A DNA stretch of 64,000 bases, taken from assembly GCA_944387065.1 (NCBI GenBank), contig CALXDM010000001.1, forward strand, positions 306,913 through 370,912, in the 5' to 3' direction. The stretch comes from an uncultured Oscillospiraceae bacterium. GTDB taxonomy: Bacteria > Bacillota > Clostridia > Oscillospirales > Oscillospiraceae. A program made the position numbers and the translations under genes. Below are positions 8,730 to 17,983 of the stretch, piece after piece (the stretch's first letter is position 1; every line of letters begins with the position of its first letter). The notes beneath the pieces were generated by a model. That model worked only from the letters and a program-made list of their open reading frames with translations, ran no database searches and had not been told where the DNA came from.

Positions 8730-8962
8730 GAAAAGCAAAAATGCGGCAGCTTACGGGTGGGCAAACACCCGTAAGCCTGCGCAGGTGAGAACACCACCTA
8801 CACAGCGGCCATTCGGCCGCACCGCATGGAACATTATACGACAAACTCTCTCTTCTTTCAAGAGCGTGTTTTGCCTGTGTAGGGGTTCCGTGCCCGTGTC
8901 GCATGGAAGCGTTTTGCTTCCCACGCCGTGTAGGGTTTGACCTGCATGGCGTTTTTGTTTTT
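8730..8962 (+). ncRNA. Candidate structured non-coding RNA of about 230 nt, family not recognised
   Basis: The unit starts just after a strong promoter and ends in an intrinsic terminator: a 12-bp stem 8923-8934/8941-8952 with G-U pairs, then TTTTTGTTTTT. A closed 5' domain is bounded by ATGCGG (8741-8746) pairing with CCGCAT (8822-8827). Inside it are a 10-bp perfect hairpin (8750-8775), a GGTG-AGAA-CACC hairpin (8784-8795) and GCGGCC-ATTC-GGCCGC (8805-8820). The 3' part holds GGAAGC-GTTTT-GCTTCC (around 8905-8921). No coding sequence fits. I could not match it to SRP, tmRNA, RNase P or 6S from conserved motifs. Confidence 0.55.
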
Positions 8963-9268
8963 CACCCGCCGCCCGGGGGCCTTCGCCCCCGGGGCCGGTG
9001 CGGTGGAACAACAATGGGAAGCAAGCGTTTCTCCTTGCCACCGGCACACTCCATGGCAACACCCATCCGAACGAGAACAGAGAGAGGGATTTGATTGGAT
9101 GGGTTGGGCTGCCCCGAACCGCCCACCCATCCGCCGGGGCCGTCCATGGGAAAGGGCGGGAGCTGACCCCCTCGCCCTTTCCCCTCCTCCGGCCCTCTCC
9201 CCCCGTCACCGCCCCCCGGACCACCGCATAGGCTGAACTGTAATTCAACCTGTGAGGAGGCCCCGACC
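8963..9268 (+). other. Hairpin-rich non-coding stretch upstream of the P-loop ATPase gene
   Basis: There is no coding evidence in these 306 bp. Hairpins visible are CCCGGGGGC-CTTC-GCCCCCGGG (8972-8993), GCCGGTG/CACCGGC around 8994-9046, GGATGGG/CCCATCC around 9097-9131, and GGGAAAGGGCG/CGCCCTTTCCC (9148-9158/9173-9183). The RBS GAGGAGG precedes the ATG at 9269. It could be the leader of that gene, read through from 8695, or unrelated repeats. Confidence 0.5.
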
Positions 9269-10351
9269 ATGTCCCAGATTCGCTACTTCCTGGGGGGCAA
9301 CACGCCCTCCGGATTCTATTCCCTGTACCATGAGCTGTCCCAGCCCGAACAGATCCAGGCCCTGTATATCCTCAAAGGGGGTGCCGGGTGTGGCAAGTCC
9401 TCCCTGATGAAGCGGGTGGGCCGCCACGCCCAGGCCATGGAGCTGGAGACGGTGGAGGTGCCCTGCTCGGGTGATCCCGGCTCGCTGGACGCGCTCATTC
9501 TGCCCCGGCTGGGCGCGGCCATCGTGGACGGCACCGCCCCCCATGTGGTGGAGGCCAAGTGCCCCGGGGCGGTGGAGCGGTACATAGACCTGAGCCAGTT
9601 CTACCGCCGGGAGGAGCTGCAGCCCCTCAAGGCCGACCTGCTCTCCGCCACCCGGGCCTACCAGGGCCATTACAAGCGGGTGTACCGCTGCCTGGGGGCG
9701 GCGGGGGCCCTGCGCCAGGACCTGTGCGAGTGGGCCGCCGCCCCCGCCGTGCTGCAAAAGCTGGCCAAGCGGGCCAGGGGCATCATCGGCCGGGAGCTGC
9801 GCCGGGACAGCGACGGCTCCGGGCAGCTGTCCCAGCGCTTCCTGTCCGCCGTCACCCATCAGGGCTGTCTCACTCTGTGGGAGACGGTGAGCGCCCAGGC
9901 CGGACGGGTCTATGAGCTGGCCGACCGGTATGGCCTGGCCCACCACCTGCTCTCCCCCATCCTCACCGCCGCCCTGGCCGCCGGGCACGACGCGGTGGCC
10001 TGCCCTGACCCCATGGCCCCCGACCGGCTGTGCCACCTCGTCCTGCCCGGGCTGGGGCTGGCCTTCGTCACCTCCACCCCCGAGCAGCCCTGGCCCCACC
10101 ACGCCCACCGCCGGCTCCGGCTGGACGCCATGCTGGATACCGACGCCTGCCAGCTCAGCCGCCCCAAGCTGCGCTTCACCCGCAAGGTGGAGGGGGCCCT
10201 GGTGGACGAGGCGGTAGCCGCCCTGGTCCAGGCCAAGCAGGCCCACGACCAGCTGGAGGCCCTCTATAATCCCCATGTGGACTTTGACGGGGTGTACGCC
10301 GTGGCCGACGAGCTGGCCCAGGAGATGCTGGCCCTGCCCCCTCTGGACTGA
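9269..10351 (+). CDS. P-loop ATPase of the PRK06851 type, function unknown
   Basis: The protein is 360 aa. It begins MSQIRYFLGGNTPSGFYSLY, a signature I associate with the clostridial PRK06851-like family. Walker A is GGAGCGKSS (37-45). A second half starting near residue 180 (ALRQDLCEW... to HDAVACPDPM) is helix-rich and lacks an obvious second Walker A, although family members are described as two-part proteins. There is no signal peptide or membrane segment. A strong GAGGAGG RBS precedes ATG 9269. It follows the structured region 8730-9268. No pathway can be proposed from its neighbours. Confidence 0.7.
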   Translation: MSQIRYFLGGNTPSGFYSLYHELSQPEQIQALYILKGGAGCGKSSLMKRVGRHAQAMELETVEVPCSGDPGSLDALILPRLGAAIVDGTAPHVVEAKCPGAVERYIDLSQFYRREELQPLKADLLSATRAYQGHYKRVYRCLGAAGALRQDLCEWAAAPAVLQKLAKRARGIIGRELRRDSDGSGQLSQRFLSAVTHQGCLTLWETVSAQAGRVYELADRYGLAHHLLSPILTAALAAGHDAVACPDPMAPDRLCHLVLPGLGLAFVTSTPEQPWPHHAHRRLRLDAMLDTDACQLSRPKLRFTRKVEGALVDEAVAALVQAKQAHDQLEALYNPHVDFDGVYAVADELAQEMLALPPLD

Positions 10352-10372
10352 GCCCGCCCCTGAGCGATGAAG

Positions 10373-10403
10373 AGAGCTCCGGAGTCATCCGCTCCGGAGC
10401 TCT
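10373..10403. terminator. Bidirectional terminator after the ATPase gene
   Basis: A 12-bp perfect stem AGAGCTCCGGAG/CTCCGGAGCTCT with a 7-nt loop is followed on the plus strand by TTGTT. It lies between convergent genes. Confidence 0.85.
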
Positions 10404-10440
10404 TGTTCTCAGCAGGTCTATCCTGCTCCCATGGGAAATC

Positions 10441-10713
10441 TTAAAGCCAATCGCTGACCACGTCCTGCAGATTCAGGGGTGTGACGCCGCCGCTCAGTAC
10501 CAGCTCACACAATTCGTCGATCCGGGAAATGCTGCAGGTGATGTTGTGCACTTCGGCCTCCTCCGCCCCATCCCGCCGGGTGATGCGCAGACCGTAGCTC
10601 TCACAGGCATAGTCGCCCACCGGCATCTCGTCGATGGTGATGTAGTAGTCGTACTCCCGGGCCGTCCCTGATTCGTCTGTCAGGATCAATGACTTCAAAA
10701 ACAGATCCCGCAT
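10441..10713 (-). CDS. DUF6514-like small protein
   Basis: This is a 90-aa acidic protein. The C-terminal pattern ITCSISRIDELCELVLSGGVTPLNLQDVVSDWL matches the small DUF6514 proteins of Clostridia, where a regulatory role is only guessed. The N-terminal half is a run of beta strands (REYDYYITIDEM, YGLRITRR). There are no cysteine clusters or membrane segments. It has its own promoter at 10754-10782 and a terminator downstream at 10373-10403, so it is monocistronic. Confidence 0.7.
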   Translation of the reverse strand: MRDLFLKSLILTDESGTAREYDYYITIDEMPVGDYACESYGLRITRRDGAEEAEVHNITCSISRIDELCELVLSGGVTPLNLQDVVSDWL

Positions 10714-10753
10714 GGTTCCCTCTTCACCTCACTCTCCCTCCCTTATCTCCACA

Positions 10754-10782
10754 AGTATGGAGCAAAAACTAAGCTGTTGCAA
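10754..10782 (-). promoter_or_regulatory. Promoter of the DUF6514 gene
   Basis: TTGCAA (10777-10782) and CATACT (10754-10759) are spaced by 17 bp on the minus strand, 41 bp before the start codon. Confidence 0.65.
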
Positions 10783-10956
10783 GGCTTTCTGTCCGAAAAT
10801 TCCGACAGGGCACGACCGGTCTACAAGATGTGGGCGGCCCACCTCATACGCCCACCAATCCTGGAATCTTATGGGGTTCTGCTCCCTGGCGACGGGCCCC
10901 TGGGCACGCTTCCAGGGTGGGCGCGTCCCTGCCAGCCAGCGGGGCGGGGAAACAAC
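10783..10956. other. Non-coding gap before the etf terminator
   Basis: Together with the promoter at 10754 and the hairpin at 10957-10996, this fills the 326-bp gap between the DUF6514 gene and etfA. I see no ORF with an RBS, no tRNA-like fold and no repeat shared with the rest of the window. Confidence 0.5.
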
Positions 10957-10996
10957 GGCGGACCGCCGCGGGAGAGGGTGTCCGCGGCGGTCCGCC
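10957..10996 (-). terminator. Terminator of the butyrate operon
   Basis: A 15-bp perfect stem (10957-10971/10982-10996) with a 10-nt loop lies about 45 bp after the etfA stop. The minus-strand T tail is short and broken (GTTGTTT). Confidence 0.75.
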
Positions 10997-11039
10997 AGTT
11001 CCGGTTTCTGGGTTGTTTTAGAAGCTGCTTTGGAATGCC

Positions 11040-12146
11040 TTACACCTTGGAGGCCTTGTACTTGGCGATGGCCTCGGTCAGCATGGGGCCCACCTTGAAC
11101 AGGTCGCCGGTGATGCCGTAGGTGGCCACGTCAAAGATGGGGGCAGAGCCGTTCTTGTTCACGGCGATGATGCACTCCGAATCCTGCATCCCAGCCAGGT
11201 GCTGGATGGCCCCCGAGATGCCCAGGGCCACATAGATCTTGGCATGGACGGTCTTGCCCGTCTGGCCCACCTGGTGGTCAGCGGGGATCAGGCCCGCGTC
11301 CACCACCGCCCGGGAGGCGCCTACCACGCCGCCCAGCACGTTGGCCATCTCCTCGGCGATCTCCAGGCCCCGCTTGGGGTCGGCGCTGATACCGCGGCCC
11401 ACGCTCACCACCACGTCGGCCCCCACCAGGTCCACCAGCTTCTTGGCCGACTTCTTGATCTCTACCAGATCCACCTGGATGTCAGCGGCGTCCAGCTTCA
11501 CCGCCACCGTCTCCAGCACGGTCTTGGCCGCAGTGGCCTCGTTGTAGGGGGCGGTCTGCATCACGCCGGGGCGCACGGTGCACATCTGGGGCCGGTAGTC
11601 CGGGCAGATGATGGTGGCCATCAGGTGCCCGCCAAAGGCCGGGCGGGTGGCCTTCAGATTCTGGTTCTCCTCGAACTTGGTGTTGTCCACGTCGATGTTG
11701 GAGGTGGTGCGCAGGAAGTCCTTGTACTTGGCCACGTCCACGTCCAGATGGGTGCAGTCGGCGGTCAGGCCGGTGTTCAGCCGGGCGGCCACCCGGGGGC
11801 CCAGGTCCCGGCCGATGTTGGTGGCCCCGATCAGGAAGATCTCCGGCTTCTTCTCCTCCACCAGGTCGCAAATAACCTTGGTGTACCCGTCTGTGGTGTA
11901 GTCCTTGAGCAAGGGGTGCTCACAGATGTATACCCGGTCGGCGCCATAGCCCCCCAGGGCCTTGGCGTAGTCCTGGTTGATCTTGTCGCCCAGCAGTAGG
12001 CCGCACAGCTCCACGCCCAGGTCGTCGGCCAGCTTGCGCCCCTCGCTGAGCAGCTGATAGCCGGTGCCCAGGATGACGCCGTCCCGCTGCTCGCAAAATA
12101 CCCACACGCCCTTGAAGGCGGCGGTGTCTTTACTGTTAAAAGCCAT
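11040..12146 (-). CDS. etfA: Electron transfer flavoprotein alpha subunit
   Basis: EtfA is 368 aa. Together with EtfB it accepts electrons in the butyryl-CoA dehydrogenase complex; in clostridia the Bcd-Etf complex bifurcates electrons from NADH to crotonyl-CoA and ferredoxin. The C-terminal FAD-binding domain is clear: VSVGRGI, GASRAVVDAGLIP, QVGQTGKTV, ALGISGAIQHLAGM and VNKN. ATG 12146 is chosen over a TTG two codons upstream because GGAAAGGAG lies at the right distance. It is the last gene of the operon, 18 bp after etfB. Confidence 0.97.
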   Translation of the reverse strand: MAFNSKDTAAFKGVWVFCEQRDGVILGTGYQLLSEGRKLADDLGVELCGLLLGDKINQDYAKALGGYGADRVYICEHPLLKDYTTDGYTKVICDLVEEKKPEIFLIGATNIGRDLGPRVAARLNTGLTADCTHLDVDVAKYKDFLRTTSNIDVDNTKFEENQNLKATRPAFGGHLMATIICPDYRPQMCTVRPGVMQTAPYNEATAAKTVLETVAVKLDAADIQVDLVEIKKSAKKLVDLVGADVVVSVGRGISADPKRGLEIAEEMANVLGGVVGASRAVVDAGLIPADHQVGQTGKTVHAKIYVALGISGAIQHLAGMQDSECIIAVNKNGSAPIFDVATYGITGDLFKVGPMLTEAIAKYKASKV

Positions 12147-12164
12147 CTCCAAACGCTCCTTTCC

Positions 12165-12968
12165 TCAAATGATATGCTTCTCTTCCAGGAGGGACACCAG
12201 CTGCTCACAGGTGGCCTTGTCGGCCCCCTCCAGCATGGTACCCGCGCCCTTCACCGGGGGGGAGAAGGACTTGTACACCTGGGTGGGAGAGCCCTTGAGC
12301 CCCACGGTCTCCACCGTGATGGTGGGGTCGCCGGACAGAGCGTTAAAGTCCCACACCTCATAGGGCTTGGCGTAGCACCCCACGATGCCGCTCACGCTCA
12401 TGTAGCGGGGGGTGTTCAGCTCCTTGATGCAGGTGAGCAGGCAGGGGGTCTTGACCTTGATGGTCATATACCCGTCCTCCAGCTCCCGGCGCACGGTGAG
12501 CTGGCCGTCCTTGTACTCAATGCCGGTGACATATGTGACCTGGGGGATGCCCAGCTTCTCGGCGATCTGGGGGCCCACCTGGGCGGTGTCCCCGTCGATG
12601 GCCTGCCGGCCGCAGAACACGATGTCCCCCTGCTCCAGGCCCAGCTTGCGGATGGCCGCGGTGAGGGTGGAGGAGGTGGCGTAGGTATCCGCGCCGCCAA
12701 ACTCCCGAGAGGAGACCAGCAGCGCCTCATCGGCGCCCATGGCCAGGCACTCCCGCAGCATGGACTCGGTGGGCGGGGGGCCCATGGACAGCACAATGAC
12801 CTTCGCGTCGGGGTTGGCGTCCTTGATCTGAAGGGCGGCCTCCAGGGCGTTCATGTCGTCGGGGTTGGATATGGTGGCCATGGCGGCCCGGTCCATGGTG
12901 CCGTCCTCCTTCACTGCCACCTTTCCGGAGGTGTCGGGCACCTGCTTGACACAGACAATGATTTTCAT
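12165..12968 (-). CDS. etfB: Electron transfer flavoprotein beta subunit
   Basis: EtfB is 267 aa, the usual length for the clostridial type. The N-terminal MKIIVCVKQVPDT and the internal CGRQAIDGDTAQVGPQIAEKLG block are hallmarks of the family, and in bifurcating Etf the latter region binds the beta-FAD. It forms the heterodimer with EtfA encoded next. GAGGAGG precedes ATG 12968, and the gene follows bcd by 16 bp. Confidence 0.97.
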   Translation of the reverse strand: MKIIVCVKQVPDTSGKVAVKEDGTMDRAAMATISNPDDMNALEAALQIKDANPDAKVIVLSMGPPPTESMLRECLAMGADEALLVSSREFGGADTYATSSTLTAAIRKLGLEQGDIVFCGRQAIDGDTAQVGPQIAEKLGIPQVTYVTGIEYKDGQLTVRRELEDGYMTIKVKTPCLLTCIKELNTPRYMSVSGIVGCYAKPYEVWDFNALSGDPTITVETVGLKGSPTQVYKSFSPPVKGAGTMLEGADKATCEQLVSLLEEKHII

Positions 12969-12984
12969 TTGCTCACTCCTCCTC

Positions 12985-14145
<1,161 letters not shown>

Positions 14146-14163
14146 GGAACCGATCCTCCTTAC

Positions 14164-15009
14164 TTAATTGTAGGCAAAGAATCCCTCGCCGCTCTTGCGG
14201 CCCAATTTACCAGCCCGCACCATCTTGCGCAGCAGCAGGCTGGGGCGGTACCGGGGGTCGCCGGTTTCACTATACAGGGTCTCCATAATCGCCAGGCACA
14301 CGTCCAGACCCACCAGGTCGCCCAGGGCCAGCGGGCCCATGGGATGATTGGCCCCCAGCTTCATGGCCGTGTCAATACCCTCGGCGCTGGCCACGCCGGT
14401 GTAGAGCAGGTCGGCGGCCTCGTTGATCATGGGGATCAGGATCCGGTTGACCACGAAGCCCGGGGCCTCGTTGACCTCCACCGGCTCCTTGCCGATCTCC
14501 TGGGACAGCTTGGTGATGGCCTGGCAGGTCTCATCGGAGGTGTGAGCCCCCCGGATGACCTCCACCAGCTTCATCACTGTGGCGGGGTTGAAGAAGTGCA
14601 TCCCAATGAAGCGGTCAGGCCGCTTGGTGGCCGCGGCGATGGCGGTGATGGAGATGGAGGAGGTGTTGGAAGCCAGGATGGTCTCCGGCTTGCAGATCTG
14701 GTCCAGCTCGGCAAAGATACTCTTCTTGATCTCCAGGTTCTCAATGGCGGCCTCGATCACCAGATCGGCGTCGGCGGCCTGCTTCAGATCGGTGGTGAAG
14801 CTCATCTTGCCCACGATGGCAGCCTTGCCCGCCTCGTCCAGCTTACCCTTGGACACCAGTTTGTCCAGGCTCTTATTCAGCCGGGCCTCAGAGGCCTGGA
14901 TGATCTGGTCATTGATGTCCCGGACCACCACCTCGTAGCCCTTTTTGGCAAAAACCTGGGCGATGTCCAGCCCCATGGTGCCTCCGCCGATCACAACAAT
15001 TTTCTTCAT
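14164..15009 (-). CDS. hbd: 3-hydroxybutyryl-CoA dehydrogenase
   Basis: Hbd is 281 aa and reduces acetoacetyl-CoA to 3-hydroxybutyryl-CoA. The Rossmann fold starts with the dinucleotide loop GGGTMG (8-13), followed by the acidic VVRDIN. The catalytic His lies in [18 protein letters not shown], and the C-terminal domain has [11 protein letters not shown] and [21 protein letters not shown] precedes ATG 15009. It is the second gene of the operon, 113 bp after crt. The thiolase that makes its substrate is not in this window. Confidence 0.97.
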   Translation of the reverse strand: MKKIVVIGGGTMGLDIAQVFAKKGYEVVVRDINDQIIQASEARLNKSLDKLVSKGKLDEAGKAAIVGKMSFTTDLKQAADADLVIEAAIENLEIKKSIFAELDQICKPETILASNTSSISITAIAAATKRPDRFIGMHFFNPATVMKLVEVIRGAHTSDETCQAITKLSQEIGKEPVEVNEAPGFVVNRILIPMINEAADLLYTGVASAEGIDTAMKLGANHPMGPLALGDLVGLDVCLAIMETLYSETGDPRYRPSLLLRKMVRAGKLGRKSGEGFFAYN

Positions 15010-15122
15010 GTCTGTTTCCTCCTATTCCTGTTCTGTCAGATGTGATGTATGGATGAAAGTTCAAGAAACCACGATGTAAATTGGTGGGCTCCGGTCCCCC
15101 CATGGCCAGGGCCGGGGTTGCC

Positions 15123-15899
15123 TTACCGGTTTTGGAAGTGCTTCTCTCCACGCTTCTCCAAAAACGCGCCCATACCCTCGTTCTTATCCTCAGTTCCACA
15201 GGTGACGCCAAAGGCCTCCGCCTCAAAGGCACAGCCGGTGGTGATGTCCGTCTGCATCCCCTTGCGGATGCACCGCTTGCTCTCAGCCACCGCGATGGGG
15301 GCGTTGGCGCAGATGGCCTTGGCCAGCTCCATGGCCTTGTCCATCAGCTCCTCGGGCGGGCAAACCTCGCTGACCAGACCGATCTCCTTGGCCTCCTGGG
15401 CGCCGATGGTCTTGGCGGTGAGGATCAGCTCCATGGCCTTGGACACCCCCACGATGCGGGGCAGGCGCTGGGTGCCGCCAAAGCCGGGCGTGATGCCCAA
15501 GCCCACCTCGGGCTGGCCAAATTTGGCCTTCTCGCTGGCCAGGCGGATATCGCAGGCCATGGCCAGCTCACACCCGCCGCCCAGGGCAAAGCCGTTGACG
15601 GCGGCGATCACTGGCACAGCCAGGTTCTCCAGGCGCAGGAACACCTCCCCGCCCCGCACACCGAACCGCTTGCCGTCGATGGCGGAGAAACCCTTCATCT
15701 CACCGATGTCCGCTCCCGCCACAAAGGAGCGGCCCGCCCCGGTGAGGATGACCACCTGGGTCTGCTGGGACTGCTCCACCTGGGCGATGGCGTCATCCAG
15801 GTCCTGCAACACCTGGGTGTTCAGGGCGTTAAGGGCTTCAGGCCGGTCGATGGTGAGCACGGCCACCGGCCCCTGCTGTTCCAACTTGACAAAAGACAT
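15123..15899 (-). CDS. crt: 3-hydroxybutyryl-CoA dehydratase (crotonase)
   Basis: Crotonase is 258 aa and dehydrates 3-hydroxybutyryl-CoA to crotonyl-CoA. The start MSFVKLEQQGPVAVLTIDRPEALNALN is typical. The two oxyanion-hole loops are VAGADIGEMK and GFALGGGCELAMACD, and the catalytic glutamates lie in GGGCELAMACD and GQPEVGLGITP. AAAGGAGG precedes ATG 15899. As first gene of the operon it has a long leader of about 215 nt behind the promoter at 16123-16151, with a Rex-like sequence in that leader. Confidence 0.96.
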   Translation of the reverse strand: MSFVKLEQQGPVAVLTIDRPEALNALNTQVLQDLDDAIAQVEQSQQTQVVILTGAGRSFVAGADIGEMKGFSAIDGKRFGVRGGEVFLRLENLAVPVIAAVNGFALGGGCELAMACDIRLASEKAKFGQPEVGLGITPGFGGTQRLPRIVGVSKAMELILTAKTIGAQEAKEIGLVSEVCPPEELMDKAMELAKAICANAPIAVAESKRCIRKGMQTDITTGCAFEAEAFGVTCGTEDKNEGMGAFLEKRGEKHFQNR

Positions 15900-16122
15900 A
15901 GACGCTTCCTCCTTTTTCTTTCCCGCTAATCGGGGTTTCCTGCAAGTGCTACTTTCAGCCTATCACATTTTCTCTGCCATGAAAAGTACATTGCCGAAAT
16001 TTAACCATAATGATTCTACATGGCCCCATTCCCCATGGCTATCGTTCTCCGCCAGAGGTTGATTTCGTCATTTTTTTAACAATTTTTGGCCATAAAAAAA
16101 CCAAGCCGCCTTGGATGAGTTC
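15900..16122. other. AT-rich leader of the butyrate operon
   Basis: This is the untranslated leader expected from the promoter at 16123-16151. It is clearly AT-richer than the rest of the window. It contains a short hairpin CCAAG/CTTGG (16101-16114) followed on the minus strand by TTTTTTT, and the Rex-like sequence at 16065-16082. No coding sequence is seen. Confidence 0.55.
16065..16082. promoter_or_regulatory. Possible Rex (redox) operator
   Basis: The minus strand reads TTGTTAAAAAAATGACGA. The left half is exactly the Rex half-site TTGTTAA; the right half matches TTAACAA at 4 of 7 positions. Rex controls butyrate genes in several clostridia. The site is about 35-50 nt downstream of the predicted transcription start. 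The match is imperfect. Confidence 0.3.
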
Positions 16123-16151
16123 AGTATACCGTCCAAACAGACAAATTGCAA
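16123..16151 (-). promoter_or_regulatory. Promoter of crt-hbd-bcd-etfB-etfA
   Basis: TTGCAA (16146-16151) and TATACT (16123-16128) are spaced by 17 bp on the minus strand, in AT-rich DNA about 225 bp before crt. Confidence 0.75.
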
Positions 16152-16238
16152 GGAGTATTTCAAGGAAATCTTCTGTTCTTCTCCCAAAATTTCCGCACCC
16201 ATTTTTGTGGATTCTGTTGAGGGAGGATGGAACAAAGA

Positions 16239-16288
16239 AACATAGGAAGGGCAGCCCGATCCTTTGATCGAGCTGCCCTTCCTATGTT
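16239..16288 (-). terminator. Terminator after the DUF554 gene
   Basis: A long hairpin with about 22 bp of stem, one mismatch and a CTTT loop (AACATAGGAAGGGCAGC on the left arm) is followed on the minus strand by TTCTTTGTT. It closes the operon that begins at rimP, and lies between that operon and the butyrate promoter. Confidence 0.9.
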
Positions 16289-16341
16289 CAACCTGGTCCC
16301 CATTCTATCATCCACGATGGACAGTCAATCTGCCCGGGCCA

Positions 16342-17049
16342 TCAGCCCACTCCCCCCAGCCAGTCCGCCAGAGGCAGGTAAATAATCGGCAAAAACATGG
16401 CCGGCAGCAGGTTGCCCACTTGGATGCGGGCCTTGCCCAGCTCCAGCATATTCAGGGCGATGGCCACGATGAGCGCACCCCCTGCCGCGCTCATCTCGGT
16501 GACCACCTCCTGGGGCAGGTAGGGCCCCACCCAGCCCGCCAGCAGGGTCAGCCCTCCCTGGTAGAGCAGCAGGGGCAGGGCAGAACAGGCCACCCCCACA
16601 CCCATGGTGGCCGCGAAGGACACCGCGCTCACCCCGTCGATCACCCCTTTGGACAGCAGGATCTCATAGTTGCCCCGCAGCCCCGCCTCCAGCGAACCAG
16701 TGATGGCCATGGCGCCCACGCAAAACAGCAGCGAGGCGCTGACAAACCCCTGGGTGAAGCGGCCGTCCCCAGCCCCGCCGCCCAGACGGGCCCGGAGCCG
16801 CTCTCCGATCCCCTCCAGCCGCTCCTCCAGCTTAGCCGCAGTGCCCAGCCCCGCCCCCGCTGCCAGGCACACCACCAGGCACAGCGTGTCCTGCCCGCCC
16901 AGCAGGTTTCCCAGGCCGATGCCCAGCACACACAGCCCCAGGGCATGGGTCAGCGTGGTCATCAGCCGCTGGGAGATCAGGTTGCGAAACAGCAGCCCCA
17001 CCCCGCTGCCCACCAGCACCAGGGCCACGTTGATCAACGTCGCCACCAT
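16342..17049 (-). CDS. DUF554 family membrane protein (YdfK-like)
   Basis: The protein is 235 aa with about seven hydrophobic segments. Family signs are the start MVATLINVALVLVGSGVGLLF, GLCVLGIGLGNLLGG, FVSASLLFCVGAMAI and the repeat-like GVIDGVSAVSFAATMGVGVACSALPLLLYQG. Members are predicted transporters of unknown substrate. It is the last gene of the long minus-strand operon, 15 bp after ribF, with a terminator at 16239-16288. Confidence 0.88.
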   Translation of the reverse strand: MVATLINVALVLVGSGVGLLFRNLISQRLMTTLTHALGLCVLGIGLGNLLGGQDTLCLVVCLAAGAGLGTAAKLEERLEGIGERLRARLGGGAGDGRFTQGFVSASLLFCVGAMAITGSLEAGLRGNYEILLSKGVIDGVSAVSFAATMGVGVACSALPLLLYQGGLTLLAGWVGPYLPQEVVTEMSAAGGALIVAIALNMLELGKARIQVGNLLPAMFLPIIYLPLADWLGGVG

Positions 17050-17064
17050 GGGCGCTCCCCCCTC

Positions 17065-17979
17065 TCAGCCAACCACGCCGGCGAAGTAGGCCCTGGTCTG
17101 CCCGGCGTTGCGCAGGATCTCCTGGCGCAGCTGCTCCACCCCGTCAAAGCGCCGCTCCGGGCGCAGACGGGCGTGGAACTCCACCCGGATCTCCTGATCG
17201 TACAGGTTCCCGGAGTAGTCCAGCACCCAGGGCTCCACCGTCACCTTGCCGTCTTGGTCCACCGTGGGGCGCACCCCCACGTTGGTCACCGCCAGGTGGG
17301 TCTGCCCTCCCGCCGTCACCCGGGTGGCGTACACCCCAAAGGCGGGGGGCAGCACCCCCTCGGGCAGAGCCAGATTGGCCGTGGGGATTCCCAGCGTCCG
17401 GCCCAGCTGCTTGCCCCGCACCACCCGACCGGTCAGGATGTGGGGATGGCCCAGAAAGCGGTTGGCCGTCTCCATCTCCCCCGCCTCCAGCAGACCCCGG
17501 ATGTGGGTGGAGGACACCCGCACCCCATCCAGGTCCACCTGGCCCATCACGTCGCAGCCCAGCCCCAGCGTCCGGCACAGCTGGGCCAGCCGCTCCGGCG
17601 TGCCCTCCCCCCGGTAGCCAAAGCGATGGTTGCCTCCCACCACCACGTGGACAGCCCCGAACCGGCCGGCCACCACGTCGGTGACGAAGCGGTCCCAGGG
17701 CATCTCCATCATGTCCCGGTCAAAGGGCAACAGCTCCACCCGACGGATGCCGTACTGGGTCCGCATCAGCCAAGCCCGATCGGCCGGCGTATTGAGCAGG
17801 GGCACCTGCCGCCCGGTGATCAGCTCCCGGGGATGGCGGGCAAAGCTCAGCGCCGCCGGCTCCGCCCCCAGCTCCTCCGCCCGTTGAGCCACCCGGCGCA
17901 GCAGCGCCCCATGGCCCCGATGCACCCCGTCAAAGAAGCCCAGGGCCACTACGCATTTGCTTGTCTGTATGGTATGCAA
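17065..17979 (-). CDS. ribF: Bifunctional riboflavin kinase / FAD synthetase
   Basis: RibF is 304 aa and converts riboflavin to FMN and then FAD. The N-terminal FAD synthetase domain has the nucleotidyltransferase motif GFFDGVHRGH (about residues 14-23) and VSSTHIRGLLEAGE. The C-terminal riboflavin kinase domain has GRTLGIPTANLALPEG and the VEPWVLDYSGNLYDQ block. ATG 17979 starts 4 bp after the truB stop. The truB-ribF order is widely conserved in Firmicutes. Confidence 0.96.
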   Translation of the reverse strand: MHTIQTSKCVVALGFFDGVHRGHGALLRRVAQRAEELGAEPAALSFARHPRELITGRQVPLLNTPADRAWLMRTQYGIRRVELLPFDRDMMEMPWDRFVTDVVAGRFGAVHVVVGGNHRFGYRGEGTPERLAQLCRTLGLGCDVMGQVDLDGVRVSSTHIRGLLEAGEMETANRFLGHPHILTGRVVRGKQLGRTLGIPTANLALPEGVLPPAFGVYATRVTAGGQTHLAVTNVGVRPTVDQDGKVTVEPWVLDYSGNLYDQEIRVEFHARLRPERRFDGVEQLRQEILRNAGQTRAYFAGVVG

Positions 17980-17983
17980 ATCC

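Noticed and set aside
8730..8962. Assignment of the structured RNA as SRP RNA, tmRNA, RNase P RNA or 6S RNA
   Set aside because: The GGAAG-GAAGCAGC core of SRP, the tmRNA tag and acceptor ends and the RNase P GAGGAAAGTCC block are absent. 6S could not be excluded by eye but no convincing central bubble was found.
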